From the NCBI GenBank assembly GCA_965198045.1, contig CBDAOL010000006.1, positions 124,001-188,000 of the forward strand: 64,000 nt of DNA, in the 5' to 3' direction. This DNA is from CBDDEC01 sp965198045 (GTDB taxonomy: Bacteria; Chloroflexota; Dehalococcoidia; UBA2979). Position 1 is the stretch's first letter. Each line of letters begins with the position of its first letter. This document shows, piece after piece, positions 7,772 to 16,224 of the stretch. The position numbers and the translations under genes were made by a program. The notes beneath the pieces were generated by a model. The model saw only the letters and a list, made by a program, of their open reading frames with translations. It was not told the DNA's origin and ran no database searches.

Positions 7772-8092
7772 GTGGCGTCGCGGATCGTAGTGCTGCTGTT
7801 CGTCATCGTCGCCCTCTGGGCGGTTGGCTTCACAGCTCTGCTGTTCTGGCTCAGCGACCGCGGCCACATCGACTCAGCCCTCGAACTCGCGCTCGTGGCT
7901 GTTGGATTCGTGATCGCCACGTACCTCGTTGTCTTTGTGGCAGTCGGACTGTTCACGCGCCGACTGCTGAAGAGGCTCCGCGAGGAGGGGGGCGTGAGCC
8001 TTCGGCTTTGGGATCTCGTCAAGCTCATCGGGCGTCAAGAAGACGAGGTCATGGAGGAGCTCAAGCGCCAGCTACACGACCGCCGGGGGTGA
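7772..8092 (+). CDS. Small two-helix membrane protein, unknown function
   Basis: A 106-residue protein with two clear membrane segments (VVLLFVIVALWAVGFTALLFWL and LALVAVGFVIATYLVVFVAVGLF) and a basic, amphipathic cytoplasmic C-terminus (RRLLKRLREEGG, then VMEELKRQLHDRR). It starts with GTG 26 bases after parB and could be co-transcribed with it. I do not recognise a family. Confidence 0.6.
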   Translation: MASRIVVLLFVIVALWAVGFTALLFWLSDRGHIDSALELALVAVGFVIATYLVVFVAVGLFTRRLLKRLREEGGVSLRLWDLVKLIGRQEDEVMEELKRQLHDRRG

Positions 8093-8170
8093 CCAGGGTG
8101 AGGCCCCGTGACTGCGCTCTAGGCGGGCACCCGCTACCATCGCCAGCGGCCGCGGTCGGAGGGCTGCGGC

Positions 8171-8647
8171 ATGGCGATCGAGGCGCGTGTGACCGTTGCT
8201 GAGAACCTCGCAGAGCTGGGCATCGAACTGCCCTCGGCGGCCGCGCCGATGGCGGTGTATCGGCCCGCGGTGCGCACCGGTGGGCTCGTCTACGTGTCCG
8301 GGCAGGTCGCCGTCCGCGACGGCGCGATCGTGCACCCGGGTCGCCTCGGCGACGGCGTCGAGGTGGAACAGGGGCAGGAGGCCGCGCGCGTGTGCGCCAT
8401 CAATGCGCTCGCCGCCGCGAGCGAGCTGCTGGGCGACCTCGAACAGGTGCGCGTGATTCGCGCCGTCGGTTACGTCGCCTCGACGCCGGAGTTCACCGAC
8501 CAGCCGGCGGTCATCAACGGTGCGTCGGAGTTGCTCCGCGACGTGCTGGGCGAGGAGCGCGGCGTCGGCACGCGGCTCGCGCTCGGCGTCACCTCGCTGC
8601 CGGCCAACTCGCCCGTGGAGTTCGAGCTGATCCTGGAGACTGGCTGA
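8171..8647 (+). CDS. RidA/YjgF family protein
   Basis: A 158-residue member of the RidA superfamily, of the longer subgroup often labelled endoribonuclease L-PSP-like. Visible are LGIELPSAAAPMAVYRPAVRTGGLVYVSGQV at the N-terminal strand region, a helix with CAINALAAASELLGDLEQV, then RAVGYVASTPEFTDQPAVINGAS and the final strand SPVEFELI. RidA proteins hydrolyse reactive enamine/imine intermediates; the exact substrate is not evident. The stop overlaps the next start (TGATG), so it forms an operon with the DinB-like gene. Confidence 0.85.
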   Translation: MAIEARVTVAENLAELGIELPSAAAPMAVYRPAVRTGGLVYVSGQVAVRDGAIVHPGRLGDGVEVEQGQEAARVCAINALAAASELLGDLEQVRVIRAVGYVASTPEFTDQPAVINGASELLRDVLGEERGVGTRLALGVTSLPANSPVEFELILETG

Positions 8648-9150
8648 TGTCCCGTATCGACTTCGTCACCGGCGCACCGGAGCGCCACATGCCCCTGGTC
8701 GATGGCCTCTCGACCGTCGCCGACCGCGCCGCCGCTGCCCTGGCGGGCCGTTCCGCCGGCGAGACGCGCCAGGCCACCGAGGGCGAGTGGTCGGCGGTTC
8801 GCGTACTGGCGCACATGGTGTCGTACGCGCGCCACAACGATGAGTTCATCAACGCCGTGGCCTGGATGACGGACGCGGTACGCCAATCGTGGGACGAGGC
8901 CGCCGAGGTGGAAGCGGAGGGCTGGGACCGCCTCGACGCGGCGGCGCTCGTCGATCTGCTCCGAGCCGAACTGGCGCCGACGGTCGACCTCCTGGGCGGC
9001 ACACCCGACGCCTCGTGGGGTCGCGCGGGCATCGTTCCGGCGCGTGGCCGCCGTTCGCTGCGTCAGCAGGTCGAGGGGCACCTGCGCCACCTCGAGGAGC
9101 ACATCGAACAGCTCGGGGCGCGCGTTGGCGCCGAGGCCACCGTCGGCTAG
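8647..9150 (+). CDS. DinB-like four-helix protein
   Basis: A 167-residue helical protein of the DinB/YfiT type. The family's metal-binding histidines are suggested by SAVRVLAHMVSYARHNDEFI near residue 60 and by the C-terminal RQQVEGHLRHLEEHIEQL. Such proteins bind a divalent metal; several are thiol-dependent transferases, but no substrate can be assigned here. It is translationally coupled to the RidA gene by a one-base overlap, and its stop codon directly abuts the convergent rhodanese stop codon. Confidence 0.7.
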   Translation: MSRIDFVTGAPERHMPLVDGLSTVADRAAAALAGRSAGETRQATEGEWSAVRVLAHMVSYARHNDEFINAVAWMTDAVRQSWDEAAEVEAEGWDRLDAAALVDLLRAELAPTVDLLGGTPDASWGRAGIVPARGRRSLRQQVEGHLRHLEEHIEQLGARVGAEATVG

Positions 9151-9969
9151 CTAGCCACTGACGATCGGCAGCTCCTCGCGGGCGGCCCATTCGGCCCACG
9201 ATCCGTCGTAGTTGCGTACCCCGGACCAGCCGAGGAGTTCACGCATCGCGTACCAGGAGGCAGCCGATCGGATGCCGCCGCCGCAGTACGGGTAGACCGG
9301 CTTCGTACCGTCCACGCCCGCGGCAGCGAAGAGCGCGCGCAGCTGGTCGTCCGGCAGGAACGCGCCGTCGTCGTCGACGAGCAGTTCCCAGTTGAGGTGC
9401 TGGGCGCGCGGCACGCGTCCGAGGCGCGGGGCGGCATGCGCGCCCGGCTCTCCGCGATATTCGCCGTCCGTGCGGCAGTCCAGCACCACGGCGGCGTTGT
9501 CGCCCTCGGCGATCGCCAGCACCTCGTCGGCGGTCGAGAAGATCGAGGGGTCGGCGTCGCCGAGGTGGCAGCTCGCCAGCCTGACACGGGGCTGGTCGAG
9601 CGTGAGGTCGAGGCCGTCACGCTGCATCGCCTGCAACGAGCGGCCGGCCATCGAGACTTGCGGAAAGCCGAGGTAACGCAGCAGCCAGTACCCACGCGAC
9701 GGCCACATCGATTTGCCGCGGGCGACGAAGACGACATGCCGGCCCTCGTGCACGCCGAGCCGGCCGAGCGTGGCCTCGAGCTGGGGGCGGGTCGGGCCGA
9801 GGGCGCGGATGCCATCGCGGATGGTGGTGAGGTCGCCATAGCCATCGACGAACACGGAGCCCGGCAAGTGGCCCGACTCGTACTCGGAACGGTCTGCGCC
9901 GACGTGGAGGAAGGCCACTCCGCTGTCATCCACGTGCTCGCGGATCCAATCGAGGTCAACGGTGGCCAT
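9151..9969 (-). CDS. Tandem-domain rhodanese (sulfurtransferase)
   Basis: A 272-residue protein with two rhodanese domains. The N-terminal one (SEYESGHLPGSVFVD) lacks the catalytic Cys, as usual. The C-terminal one has the active-site loop YPYCGGGIRSA near residue 226, whose Cys would carry the persulfide. It probably transfers sulfur from thiosulfate or 3-mercaptopyruvate to cyanide or thiols; the CGGGIR loop is closer to thiosulfate-type enzymes than to CG(S/T)G(V/A)T. It stands alone on the minus strand, 33 bases downstream of ricT and abutting the DinB-like gene. Confidence 0.85.
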   Translation of the reverse strand: MATVDLDWIREHVDDSGVAFLHVGADRSEYESGHLPGSVFVDGYGDLTTIRDGIRALGPTRPQLEATLGRLGVHEGRHVVFVARGKSMWPSRGYWLLRYLGFPQVSMAGRSLQAMQRDGLDLTLDQPRVRLASCHLGDADPSIFSTADEVLAIAEGDNAAVVLDCRTDGEYRGEPGAHAAPRLGRVPRAQHLNWELLVDDDGAFLPDDQLRALFAAAGVDGTKPVYPYCGGGIRSAASWYAMRELLGWSGVRNYDGSWAEWAAREELPIVSG

Positions 9970-10001
9970 GCTGCTACTCCTCGTCGGCGTCGTCGTTGGC
10001 T

Positions 10002-11135
10002 CTAGCTCGACGAACGGCCCTGCCCGCCTCGACGGCGACGGCCACCGCGACGACCGCGGCGACGGCGGCGGCGCTGTCCGGAACCATCGTCCCCTTCGTC
10101 CTGGGCGTTCGAAGGCGGGTCAGCCGCCGAGGTGCGTTCGGTCTCACTCACGTCGGTCGGTGGTCCCGGTGAGCCCTCGGCGTCGCTCCGGCCGGGCCGG
10201 CGTCTCGCGACCCCCGGCGGCGAGTCGACCGGTTCGAGGACGGCAACGAGGTTGTCCTTCCGCTCCCGGTCCTCGCGGCGCAGGCGCTCCTCGATCTCGT
10301 CCTCGAGTTCGGCCGGGCGCACGGTCGTGCCGTACTGGCGCCGCAGGTCATCGGCGGGGATCTCGATCACCTCGCGTGTGCTGTCGAGACGAAGGCGGAC
10401 GACCTGCCTGAGGGCGTCGATGTTGAGGATGCGGGCTCGACCGACGGGCGTCGACACGCGCTTGCCGACCTTCGGCAGGTCGCCGATGAGCTCACGGTAG
10501 GCGTCGATCTCGAAGGAGAGGCAGCAGAGCAGCCGACCGCACACGCCCGAGATCTTCGATGGGTTGGGCGCGAGGCCCTGCTCCTTCGCCATGTTGATCG
10601 AGATCGAGGGGAACTCCGTCTGCCACGTCGAGCAACAGAGCGCCCGGCCACACTGGCCGATGCCACCGAGCACCTTCGCGCGGTCGCGGTCACCGACCTG
10701 CAGCACCTCGAGCTCGACGCCAAGCGCCTCGGTCGCGGCACGGCCCAGCCAGTCGGCGTCGCTGTACTGCTCGCGCGCAGTAAACGTCAACTCGCCGCGC
10801 TCCCCCGGTAGGTCGTAGACGATGTTCGCGACACGGACCTGGGGGTCGGTCCGCGCCGCGATGGCCTGCGCGCGGCCGATATCCTCCTTCGCGCGCCGGC
10901 GCTGCTCATGATGCGCCTCGACATCCGCCTCGGAGGCGATGCGGTCCACCACGCGGACCGGCCCCTCCGGCGGGTCGTTCACGACCTGGTCGGGCGTGAC
11001 CACGACCCAGCCGAGGCGCTCGCCGTGGGGCGTGCGCACGACCACGTAGTCGCCAATGCCGAGGTCGAGGTCGCCCGGGCCGCAAAACGCGATCGGACCG
11101 GCCTCTTCGAAGCGGACGCCGACAATCCCATCCAT
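10002..11135 (-). CDS. ricT: PSP1/RicT (YaaT) family protein
   Basis: About 377 residues with the PSP1 core and the two cysteine clusters GQCGRALCCSTW and GVCGRLLCCLSFE, which in Bacillus RicT take part in [4Fe-4S] binding in the RicAFT complex that influences RNase Y processing. The family core ends at about 270. The remaining 100 residues are a charged, disordered tail ending in an Arg/Gly cluster (RRRRRRGRRGGRRRRGG). The start at 11135 (MDGIVGVRF) is favoured over one eight codons upstream because GAGGGA lies seven bases before it. It directly follows holB, the conserved holB-yaaT order. RicA and RicF partners are not in the window. Confidence 0.88.
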   Translation of the reverse strand: MDGIVGVRFEEAGPIAFCGPGDLDLGIGDYVVVRTPHGERLGWVVVTPDQVVNDPPEGPVRVVDRIASEADVEAHHEQRRRAKEDIGRAQAIAARTDPQVRVANIVYDLPGERGELTFTAREQYSDADWLGRAATEALGVELEVLQVGDRDRAKVLGGIGQCGRALCCSTWQTEFPSISINMAKEQGLAPNPSKISGVCGRLLCCLSFEIDAYRELIGDLPKVGKRVSTPVGRARILNIDALRQVVRLRLDSTREVIEIPADDLRRQYGTTVRPAELEDEIEERLRREDRERKDNLVAVLEPVDSPPGVARRRPGRSDAEGSPGPPTDVSETERTSAADPPSNAQDEGDDGSGQRRRRRRGRRGGRRRRGGQGRSSS

Positions 11136-11195
11136 CGCTGTCCCTCGTTCCATTCGCACGCGCGCGGCGCCACGCCGATCCTGCGGAGTGTCTCC

Positions 11196-12305
11196 TCAGG
11201 CCGGCGTCGCAGCGGCGCGTGCCTCGTTTCCGTCCTGTGCGCCCGCGGGCGCGGCCAGCTGCGGGAGGTCGAGCATCATCACCTCCAGCGCCAGTTGTGG
11301 GTTGGTGTTCGCGAGCAGATGCTCGCGCGCGCGCCGGACGACGGTCAGGCCGCCGGCGGCCTGTGCCGCGTCGCAGGCGGCCACCTCGCCAGCCAGTTCC
11401 GCCGAGGGCTCGACATTCGTGGTTGCGAGCAGCAGCGCGCGCCACCATTCGGCCCACATGTCGACGGTCGCCAACACGCTGTCGCGCTCGCGCAACCAGT
11501 TCTGCGAGAGCTGCTGGGCATAGTCGAGGCGCTCGCCTCGGGAGGCGCGCGCCAACCGTCGCGCATCCGCGTCGACCGCCTCGCGGAGCACCTGCAGCGA
11601 GGGGTCGGCGAGCATGGTGACGGCCGCTCCGTAGCGCCCGCGCGCCAGTGGCGCCACGCGCTCCGCCTCGAACGGTTCGGTGCCGGCTGCCTCGAGCGCG
11701 GCAACCAGCGCCGAGCGCGACATCGGTCGCAGCACGATCTCCTGGCAGCGCGAACGCACGGTCGGCAAGAGATCCTCGAGGTCGGTCGCCAGCATGACGA
11801 GTACGACGCCGGCGGCCGGTTCCTCCAGGGTCTTCAGCAGCGCGTGGCCGGCCTCAGTTTGAAGGTCGTTCGCGCCGTCGATGACGAAGATGCGGCGTGG
11901 GGCGGCAAAGGGCGCGAGGGCGGAGACGCGCTTGAGACGCCGCACCTGACAGATGCGGATGCGGGTCGAGTTGTCCGAGCTGTGGTCGTGGCTGGTCTCG
12001 TCGCACACGCCACCGATGGCGATGCGCCCCACATCGGGCGCCTCGCCCGCCTCGATGGCGCGACAGGTGCGGCACTCGAGGCAGGGCGTCGCGTCGCGCT
12101 CCTCGCGCGCGTCGCAGGCGAGCATCTGCGCGAAACGCCGGGCGAGCGTGGCCTTGCCGACGCCCTCCGGCCCGACGAGGAGGTAGGCGTGGGCGAGCTG
12201 GTCAGAGGTGATCGCGCGCCGCAGCGCGGCCACGGCGTGGTCCTGGCCGTGGACGCCCCACTCGTTGGTGGCGGCAGTCGCGTCGACGCTGGTGTCAGTC
12301 GACAT
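11196..12305 (-). CDS. holB: DNA polymerase III subunit delta'
   Basis: A 369-residue AAA+ clamp-loader subunit. It shows the N-terminal GVHGQDHAVAALRRAI, Walker A GPEGVGKATLA, the zinc-binding cluster CLECRTC, FVIDGANDLQTEAGHALLKTLEEP and the VRSRCQEI segment (SRC motif). Partly intact nucleotide motifs suit delta', which in many bacteria does not hydrolyse ATP. An His/Asp/Ser-rich insert sits between the zinc cluster and the second strand. It overlaps lysA by 11 bases upstream and ricT follows after 60 bases, forming one operon. Confidence 0.9.
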   Translation of the reverse strand: MSTDTSVDATAATNEWGVHGQDHAVAALRRAITSDQLAHAYLLVGPEGVGKATLARRFAQMLACDAREERDATPCLECRTCRAIEAGEAPDVGRIAIGGVCDETSHDHSSDNSTRIRICQVRRLKRVSALAPFAAPRRIFVIDGANDLQTEAGHALLKTLEEPAAGVVLVMLATDLEDLLPTVRSRCQEIVLRPMSRSALVAALEAAGTEPFEAERVAPLARGRYGAAVTMLADPSLQVLREAVDADARRLARASRGERLDYAQQLSQNWLRERDSVLATVDMWAEWWRALLLATTNVEPSAELAGEVAACDAAQAAGGLTVVRRAREHLLANTNPQLALEVMMLDLPQLAAPAGAQDGNEARAAATPA

Positions 12306-13626
12306 CGAGTCGCATCAAATCCTCCGCGGTCTCGCGACGGCGAATCAGGCGCGCCTCGCCATCCTGCACGAGCACGACGGCGGCGCGATAGGCCAGGTTG
12401 TAGTTCGACTCCATCGCCAGCTGATAGGCGCCGGCGGCCGGCATGGCGAGCAGTTCACCCGCCTCGAGCCGCGGCAGGCGCGCGTCGTGCACGAGCAGGT
12501 CCCCGCTCTCGCAGTACTTGCCGGCGATGGTGACCGTCTCCTCGGGCTCAGCAAACGGCCGCTCCGCGGCGAGGGCGGCGTACGAGGCGTCGTACATCGC
12601 CGGGCGAATGTTGTCGGCCATGCCACCGTCGACCGAGACAAAGGTGCGGACACCGGGGATCTCTTTGCGCGCGCCCACGGTGTAGATCGCCACGCCCGCC
12701 CGCCCCGCGATCGAGCGGCCGGGCTCGAGCGTGACGTGCGGTCGGGTGAGTCCTCGGGCGTCGCACTCGCGCTCCACCGCCGAGGCGATCACCTTCGCGT
12801 AGGCGGCCGGCGCGGGCGGCTGCTGAGTGCCGTAGGCGACGGCGAATCCGCCGCCGGGCGAGAACTCGCTGACCTCGACGCCCAGCTCGTCGCGCAACAG
12901 CTGCGCGAAGCCAAGCGTGACCTCGATCCCCGCGTCGTACGGCTCGAGTTCGAATATCGGACTGCCGAGGTGCATGTGCAGCCCGCGGAAGTCGAGGTGC
13001 TCCGCGGCGACGATGGCCTGCACCGCCTCGAAGGCGGCGCCGGTTTCGATCGGCAGGCCGAACTTGTTGTCGACGATGCCGGTCGTCGTCTTCCGATGCG
13101 TGTGCGCGTCGATGCCCGGGGACACGCGCAGCAGCACCGGCTGTACGACGTTTGCCTCGGCGGCGACGCCATCGAGCAGCGCGATCTCGGTCGCGGCGTC
13201 GATGACGATGCGCCCGACGCCCGCGTCGAGGGCAATGCACAACTCCTCGGACGTCTTGTTGTTGCCGTGAAACGTCACGCCGGCCATGTCCACCTCGGCC
13301 GCGCGGAGCACCTCGATCTCGCCGGCGGCGACCGCGTCGAAGCCGAGACCCTGCGCCGCGATCAGCCGCGCGAACGGTCGCGAGAGATAGGCCTTGGAGG
13401 CGTACTGCACAGCGGAGTCCTCGTACGCCTCGCGGAACGTGGAGACATAGGCCGCGCACTGCTCCTCGATGGTGCGGACGTCGTAGACGTAGAGCGGCGT
13501 GCCGAACTCCTCGACAAGCGCGCGCACGTCGCAGCCGCCGAGGCTCAGTCGGCCGGCCTCGGAGACACCGGCTCCGATGGGCAGCACATGCGCCAGCGGC
13601 AGCGTGGCCGCGGCGGACGTCGTCAC
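12295..13626 (-). CDS. lysA: Diaminopimelate decarboxylase
   Basis: A 443-residue fold-III PLP enzyme that makes L-lysine from meso-diaminopimelate. Visible are the PLP lysine in YASKAYLS near 78, FHGNNKTSEEL, GLHMHLGSP, the Gly-rich phosphate loop FSPGGGFAVAY, LEPGRSI, and the C-terminal YCESGD motif whose Cys completes the partner active site in the dimer. It is first in the lysA-holB-ricT operon and ends inside the holB start region. No lysine riboswitch is apparent in the 120 bases upstream. Confidence 0.95.
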   Translation of the reverse strand: MTTSAAATLPLAHVLPIGAGVSEAGRLSLGGCDVRALVEEFGTPLYVYDVRTIEEQCAAYVSTFREAYEDSAVQYASKAYLSRPFARLIAAQGLGFDAVAAGEIEVLRAAEVDMAGVTFHGNNKTSEELCIALDAGVGRIVIDAATEIALLDGVAAEANVVQPVLLRVSPGIDAHTHRKTTTGIVDNKFGLPIETGAAFEAVQAIVAAEHLDFRGLHMHLGSPIFELEPYDAGIEVTLGFAQLLRDELGVEVSEFSPGGGFAVAYGTQQPPAPAAYAKVIASAVERECDARGLTRPHVTLEPGRSIAGRAGVAIYTVGARKEIPGVRTFVSVDGGMADNIRPAMYDASYAALAAERPFAEPEETVTIAGKYCESGDLLVHDARLPRLEAGELLAMPAAGAYQLAMESNYNLAYRAAVVLVQDGEARLIRRRETAEDLMRLDVD

Positions 13627-13745
13627 TGGTCAACTCCGCAAAGCGGTCGATTCGTTTCTGGACCGGTCCGCTGCCAGCCGGCTGGTCGCCGGCAGCGCCT
13701 GACCTCGGTCGCGGCGCCAGTATCGCACGAGGGGCCGCGCGCGGC

Positions 13746-14971
13746 CTACGGCGGCGGCAGCTCGATCACGCCGAGGACGGTCGCGACTTGTGGGAAGTTG
13801 CCGTAGAAGACCGCTCCATCGCGGCGGACGCCGACGTCGTGACTGCCGTGACAGAACGGGTAGCCGACGTTGACGCAATCCGTCGCGAACGGCGGTAGCA
13901 CACCCCAGCGGTCGAGGATCGGACGCAGGTTGTCCACGGGCCGGCGTGACCCGTCAGCGGTCGCGAGGAATGGTCGGGGCGCTTGTCTACCCAGGCGCAG
14001 TCACTATTCTCCTCGAACGCTCGTAACTCGAACACGACCTCGGTGCCATCGGGGGAGATCGCGGTCGGGGTGAGACGCTCGCTGTCCCCGCCCTCAATGC
14101 GGAAGACCTCGCCGCCCGTGACCGCTTCAACAACCAGGTTCGAGCCGTTGATCAGCTTCGCCCTCGATCGCAAAGGTGTAATGGCCGCCGACGGCGTTGA
14201 ACCAGAGGAAAGCCATTGGTCCGGGGCGCACTTGTCCGCCGGTGCTCACGAACGCCCACTGCGCGGGCGATTCGGTCTCGTTTGAACTGGACACGGCGAA
14301 TTCGCCCGTAGTTTCGATGAATCGACTCACCTCAACACGTGCCCAAAGTCGAACGGGAGGTCCAGTTGGTGGAAGCTGATCGCGTCGGGCAGAACCAGAT
14401 CTCCGATGGTGAGAGTTGCGTCGCGAGCGAAGAGTTCGACGCCCTCGGCTTCGCCGAAGCCGACAGTCGCAACGAATTGGCCATCGGCGGAGCCGACCGC
14501 CGAGGTCACACGGACCTTCGGGTCGGTCGAGAATCCGCCCGGCTCGCCATCGAGGCGGATAGTCCGCGCGACGCCGTCGCCGACGACCAGCAGTTCGTTG
14601 CCGATCAAGCTCACTCGCTCGTCGCCGAAGTGCAGCAGCGAGAGACGCCGGCCTGCGGGAGTCACCACCGCCACGTTGCCACCGCCCTCCCGTAGCACGA
14701 TCAGTGGGCCTTCGACGCCGACGGGGAGGCCAGCGTCGTTCCAGACGACCTCCGGCGTCGGCTCTGCGGTCGGCGTGGGCTCGGCGGTGCGCGTCGCCGC
14801 GAGGGGTGGCGTGGGCGTCGAGGTCGGCGGCGAGGTGGCAGTGGGCGTGGGCGTAACCTCGGATGGTGGCGTGGTTGCGGTAGGCGGGGGGTCGGCTGGC
14901 GAGCCGCCCGAGGTGCAGGCGAGAGTGGCTGCAGCGAGCAACACGAACGTTGTGATCGGTCTGGGGAGCAC
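13746..14971 (-). pseudogene. Lipoprotein gene broken by three single-base frameshifts
   Basis: Four consecutive frames on this strand read as one protein. The first begins at GTG 14971 with a signal peptide and lipobox (LAAATLACTSGG), a Pro/Thr-rich linker and strand-rich repeats, ending at 14327. The protein continues as RFIETTGEFAVSSS, then LINGSNLVVEAVTGG, then NLRPILDRWGVLPPF, alternating between two frames. Restoring the frame needs one extra G in the GGG before GHVLR, one fewer G near FAIEG, and one extra C in a CCCC run near 13978. All three lie in short G or C runs, so this is either a decayed surface lipoprotein or an assembly/sequencing error. The encoded family is not recognised. 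Confidence 0.75.
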
Positions 14972-15130
14972 GTCGGGCCCTCTCGTCGTATCTGGAGCAG
15001 TGTCCAGCGTAGAACGAGAGCCCCCGCCGTTGGCGATGCGGTCTCTATCGTCTGGCCATCCAGTCCAGCGACCCGGGGCTCGCAACGCATCACGATTCTG
15101 ATAGGGTGCGCGCGCGGGAGAGGGGACTCC

Positions 15131-15766
15131 ATGCGGCTTCACTCGAATTTGATGCGGATCACGACCGCAGCCACGATTGCCTCGCTGTTGCTGGCGACGG
15201 TGCTGATCGCACCGCGCCAGGAGGCGCAGGCCCAGGACTACCTGGCGGACCTCGGCACAGCGCTGGGCGCCTTCAGTGGTCCGTACGCGGACTTCGCCGA
15301 GAAGGGCGAGGAGATCGTCGACGACTTCACGGTGATCTTCGACGCGGCCTGGATGGCCGTGTGGCAGGGCGACCTGGCGGCATTCAACGACATCGCCTCG
15401 GCGCTGGGCGCGATGTCACTGCCCTCTGACGCCGACTCGAGCCTCACCGCGCTGATTGCGGAGATCGCGTCCGACATACCGGGCCAGACCGAGGCGGCGC
15501 AGGCCGGCATGGACGGCATCGCCGGCGACGCCGGAGCATCGCTGACAGCGGCGTACAGGGCGCTGGGCGCGACCGCGGCGAAGGTCGCCGAGGCGGCCGC
15601 GCTCGTGCAGTCCGCCGGTGGCACGGTTGAGCCGAGCTCAACGGGCAACGCGGGTCTTGTCGGCGAGTCGTCGACATCGACCGCGATGCTCGCGCTGTTT
15701 GCCCTGGTCGCGATCGCCCTCGTCGGCGGCGCGCGCATGGCGACGGAGCGCGTGCGCCGCAGCTAG
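15131..15766 (+). CDS. Secreted helical protein with C-terminal membrane anchor, unknown function
   Basis: A 211-residue protein. An N-terminal signal sequence (RITTAATIASLLLATVLIAP, then AQAQD) suggests export with cleavage after AQA. The mature part is Ala/Asp-rich and helical, followed by a Ser/Thr-Gly linker (GGTVEPSSTGNAGLVGESSTS). It ends in a membrane segment (MLALFALVAIALVGGARM) with a basic tail, a layout like a surface protein anchored at its C-terminus, but no LPXTG sorting motif is seen. GAGAGGGGA precedes the ATG. It is divergent from the broken lipoprotein gene. Family not recognised. Confidence 0.65.
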   Translation: MRLHSNLMRITTAATIASLLLATVLIAPRQEAQAQDYLADLGTALGAFSGPYADFAEKGEEIVDDFTVIFDAAWMAVWQGDLAAFNDIASALGAMSLPSDADSSLTALIAEIASDIPGQTEAAQAGMDGIAGDAGASLTAAYRALGATAAKVAEAAALVQSAGGTVEPSSTGNAGLVGESSTSTAMLALFALVAIALVGGARMATERVRRS

Positions 15767-15787
15767 CGGCACACGCGAGCGAACCAC

Positions 15788-15815
15788 AGCCGCGGGCGGA
15801 GCACCGCCCGCGGCT
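15788..15815 (+). terminator. Strong hairpin terminator
   Basis: An 11-base perfect stem, AGCCGCGGGCG (15788-15798) against CGCCCGCGGCT (15805-15815), with a six-base loop and a short TCGTC tail, 22 bases after the preceding stop. The pyrimidine tail is weak, but stem stability is high. Confidence 0.65.
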
Positions 15816-15871
15816 TCGTCGCGCCCCGGGGCGTACGGCTCTCTCTGTCACTGATGTTTTCCTGACGTTTC

Positions 15872-15880
15872 TGTTATGAT
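15872..15880 (+). promoter_or_regulatory. Extended -10 promoter for the small secreted protein
   Basis: TGTTATGAT contains TG one base before TATGAT, an extended -10 element; no convincing -35 is present. It lies about 54 bases before the ATG at 15934 in a locally AT-richer stretch. Confidence 0.5.
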
Positions 15881-15933
15881 TCCGACTCCGTTACAGAGAC
15901 GCACTCGAGCGGGCACGCTTGGAGTGTTCCCAG

Positions 15934-16176
15934 ATGTCGAGATTCAAGAAGTCCCTGATCGCGATGGGCGTTGCCGTTGCCCTGATGGCCGGGCTCGCGC
16001 TCGCCAGCTTCACCGGACCGGCGGCTCCCCTCAATGCGCACGCCGGAGACCGCAGCATCACCATTAGAGTTTCCACCGGCAGGGCGCCCGAAGGAATGAG
16101 CGTCACCCTGGCGTACGCCCTCTATACGAAGGAAGTCACCATCCAGTACAGCGGGTTGACCTGCTGGTTCGACTAG
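15934..16176 (+). CDS. Small secreted peptide, unknown function
   Basis: An 80-residue precursor. After MSRFKKS there is a hydrophobic signal segment (LIAMGVAVALMAGLALASF) and a likely signal-peptidase site after LNAHA. The mature part is about 40 residues, strand-like, with a single Cys near the end (YSGLTCWFD). The start at 15934 is preferred to one five codons upstream because it gives a compact signal peptide and is preceded by TTGGAG. Its own extended -10 promoter lies upstream. Family not recognised. Confidence 0.6.
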   Translation: MSRFKKSLIAMGVAVALMAGLALASFTGPAAPLNAHAGDRSITIRVSTGRAPEGMSVTLAYALYTKEVTIQYSGLTCWFD

Positions 16177-16224
16177 CGGTGTGATCCGGCCCCGCAAGAC
16201 CAGCAGCGCGGTATCGTCACCTCG

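Noticed and set aside
12295..13745. Lysine riboswitch upstream of lysA
   Set aside because: The 120 bases before the start are too short for the class and lack its conserved core.
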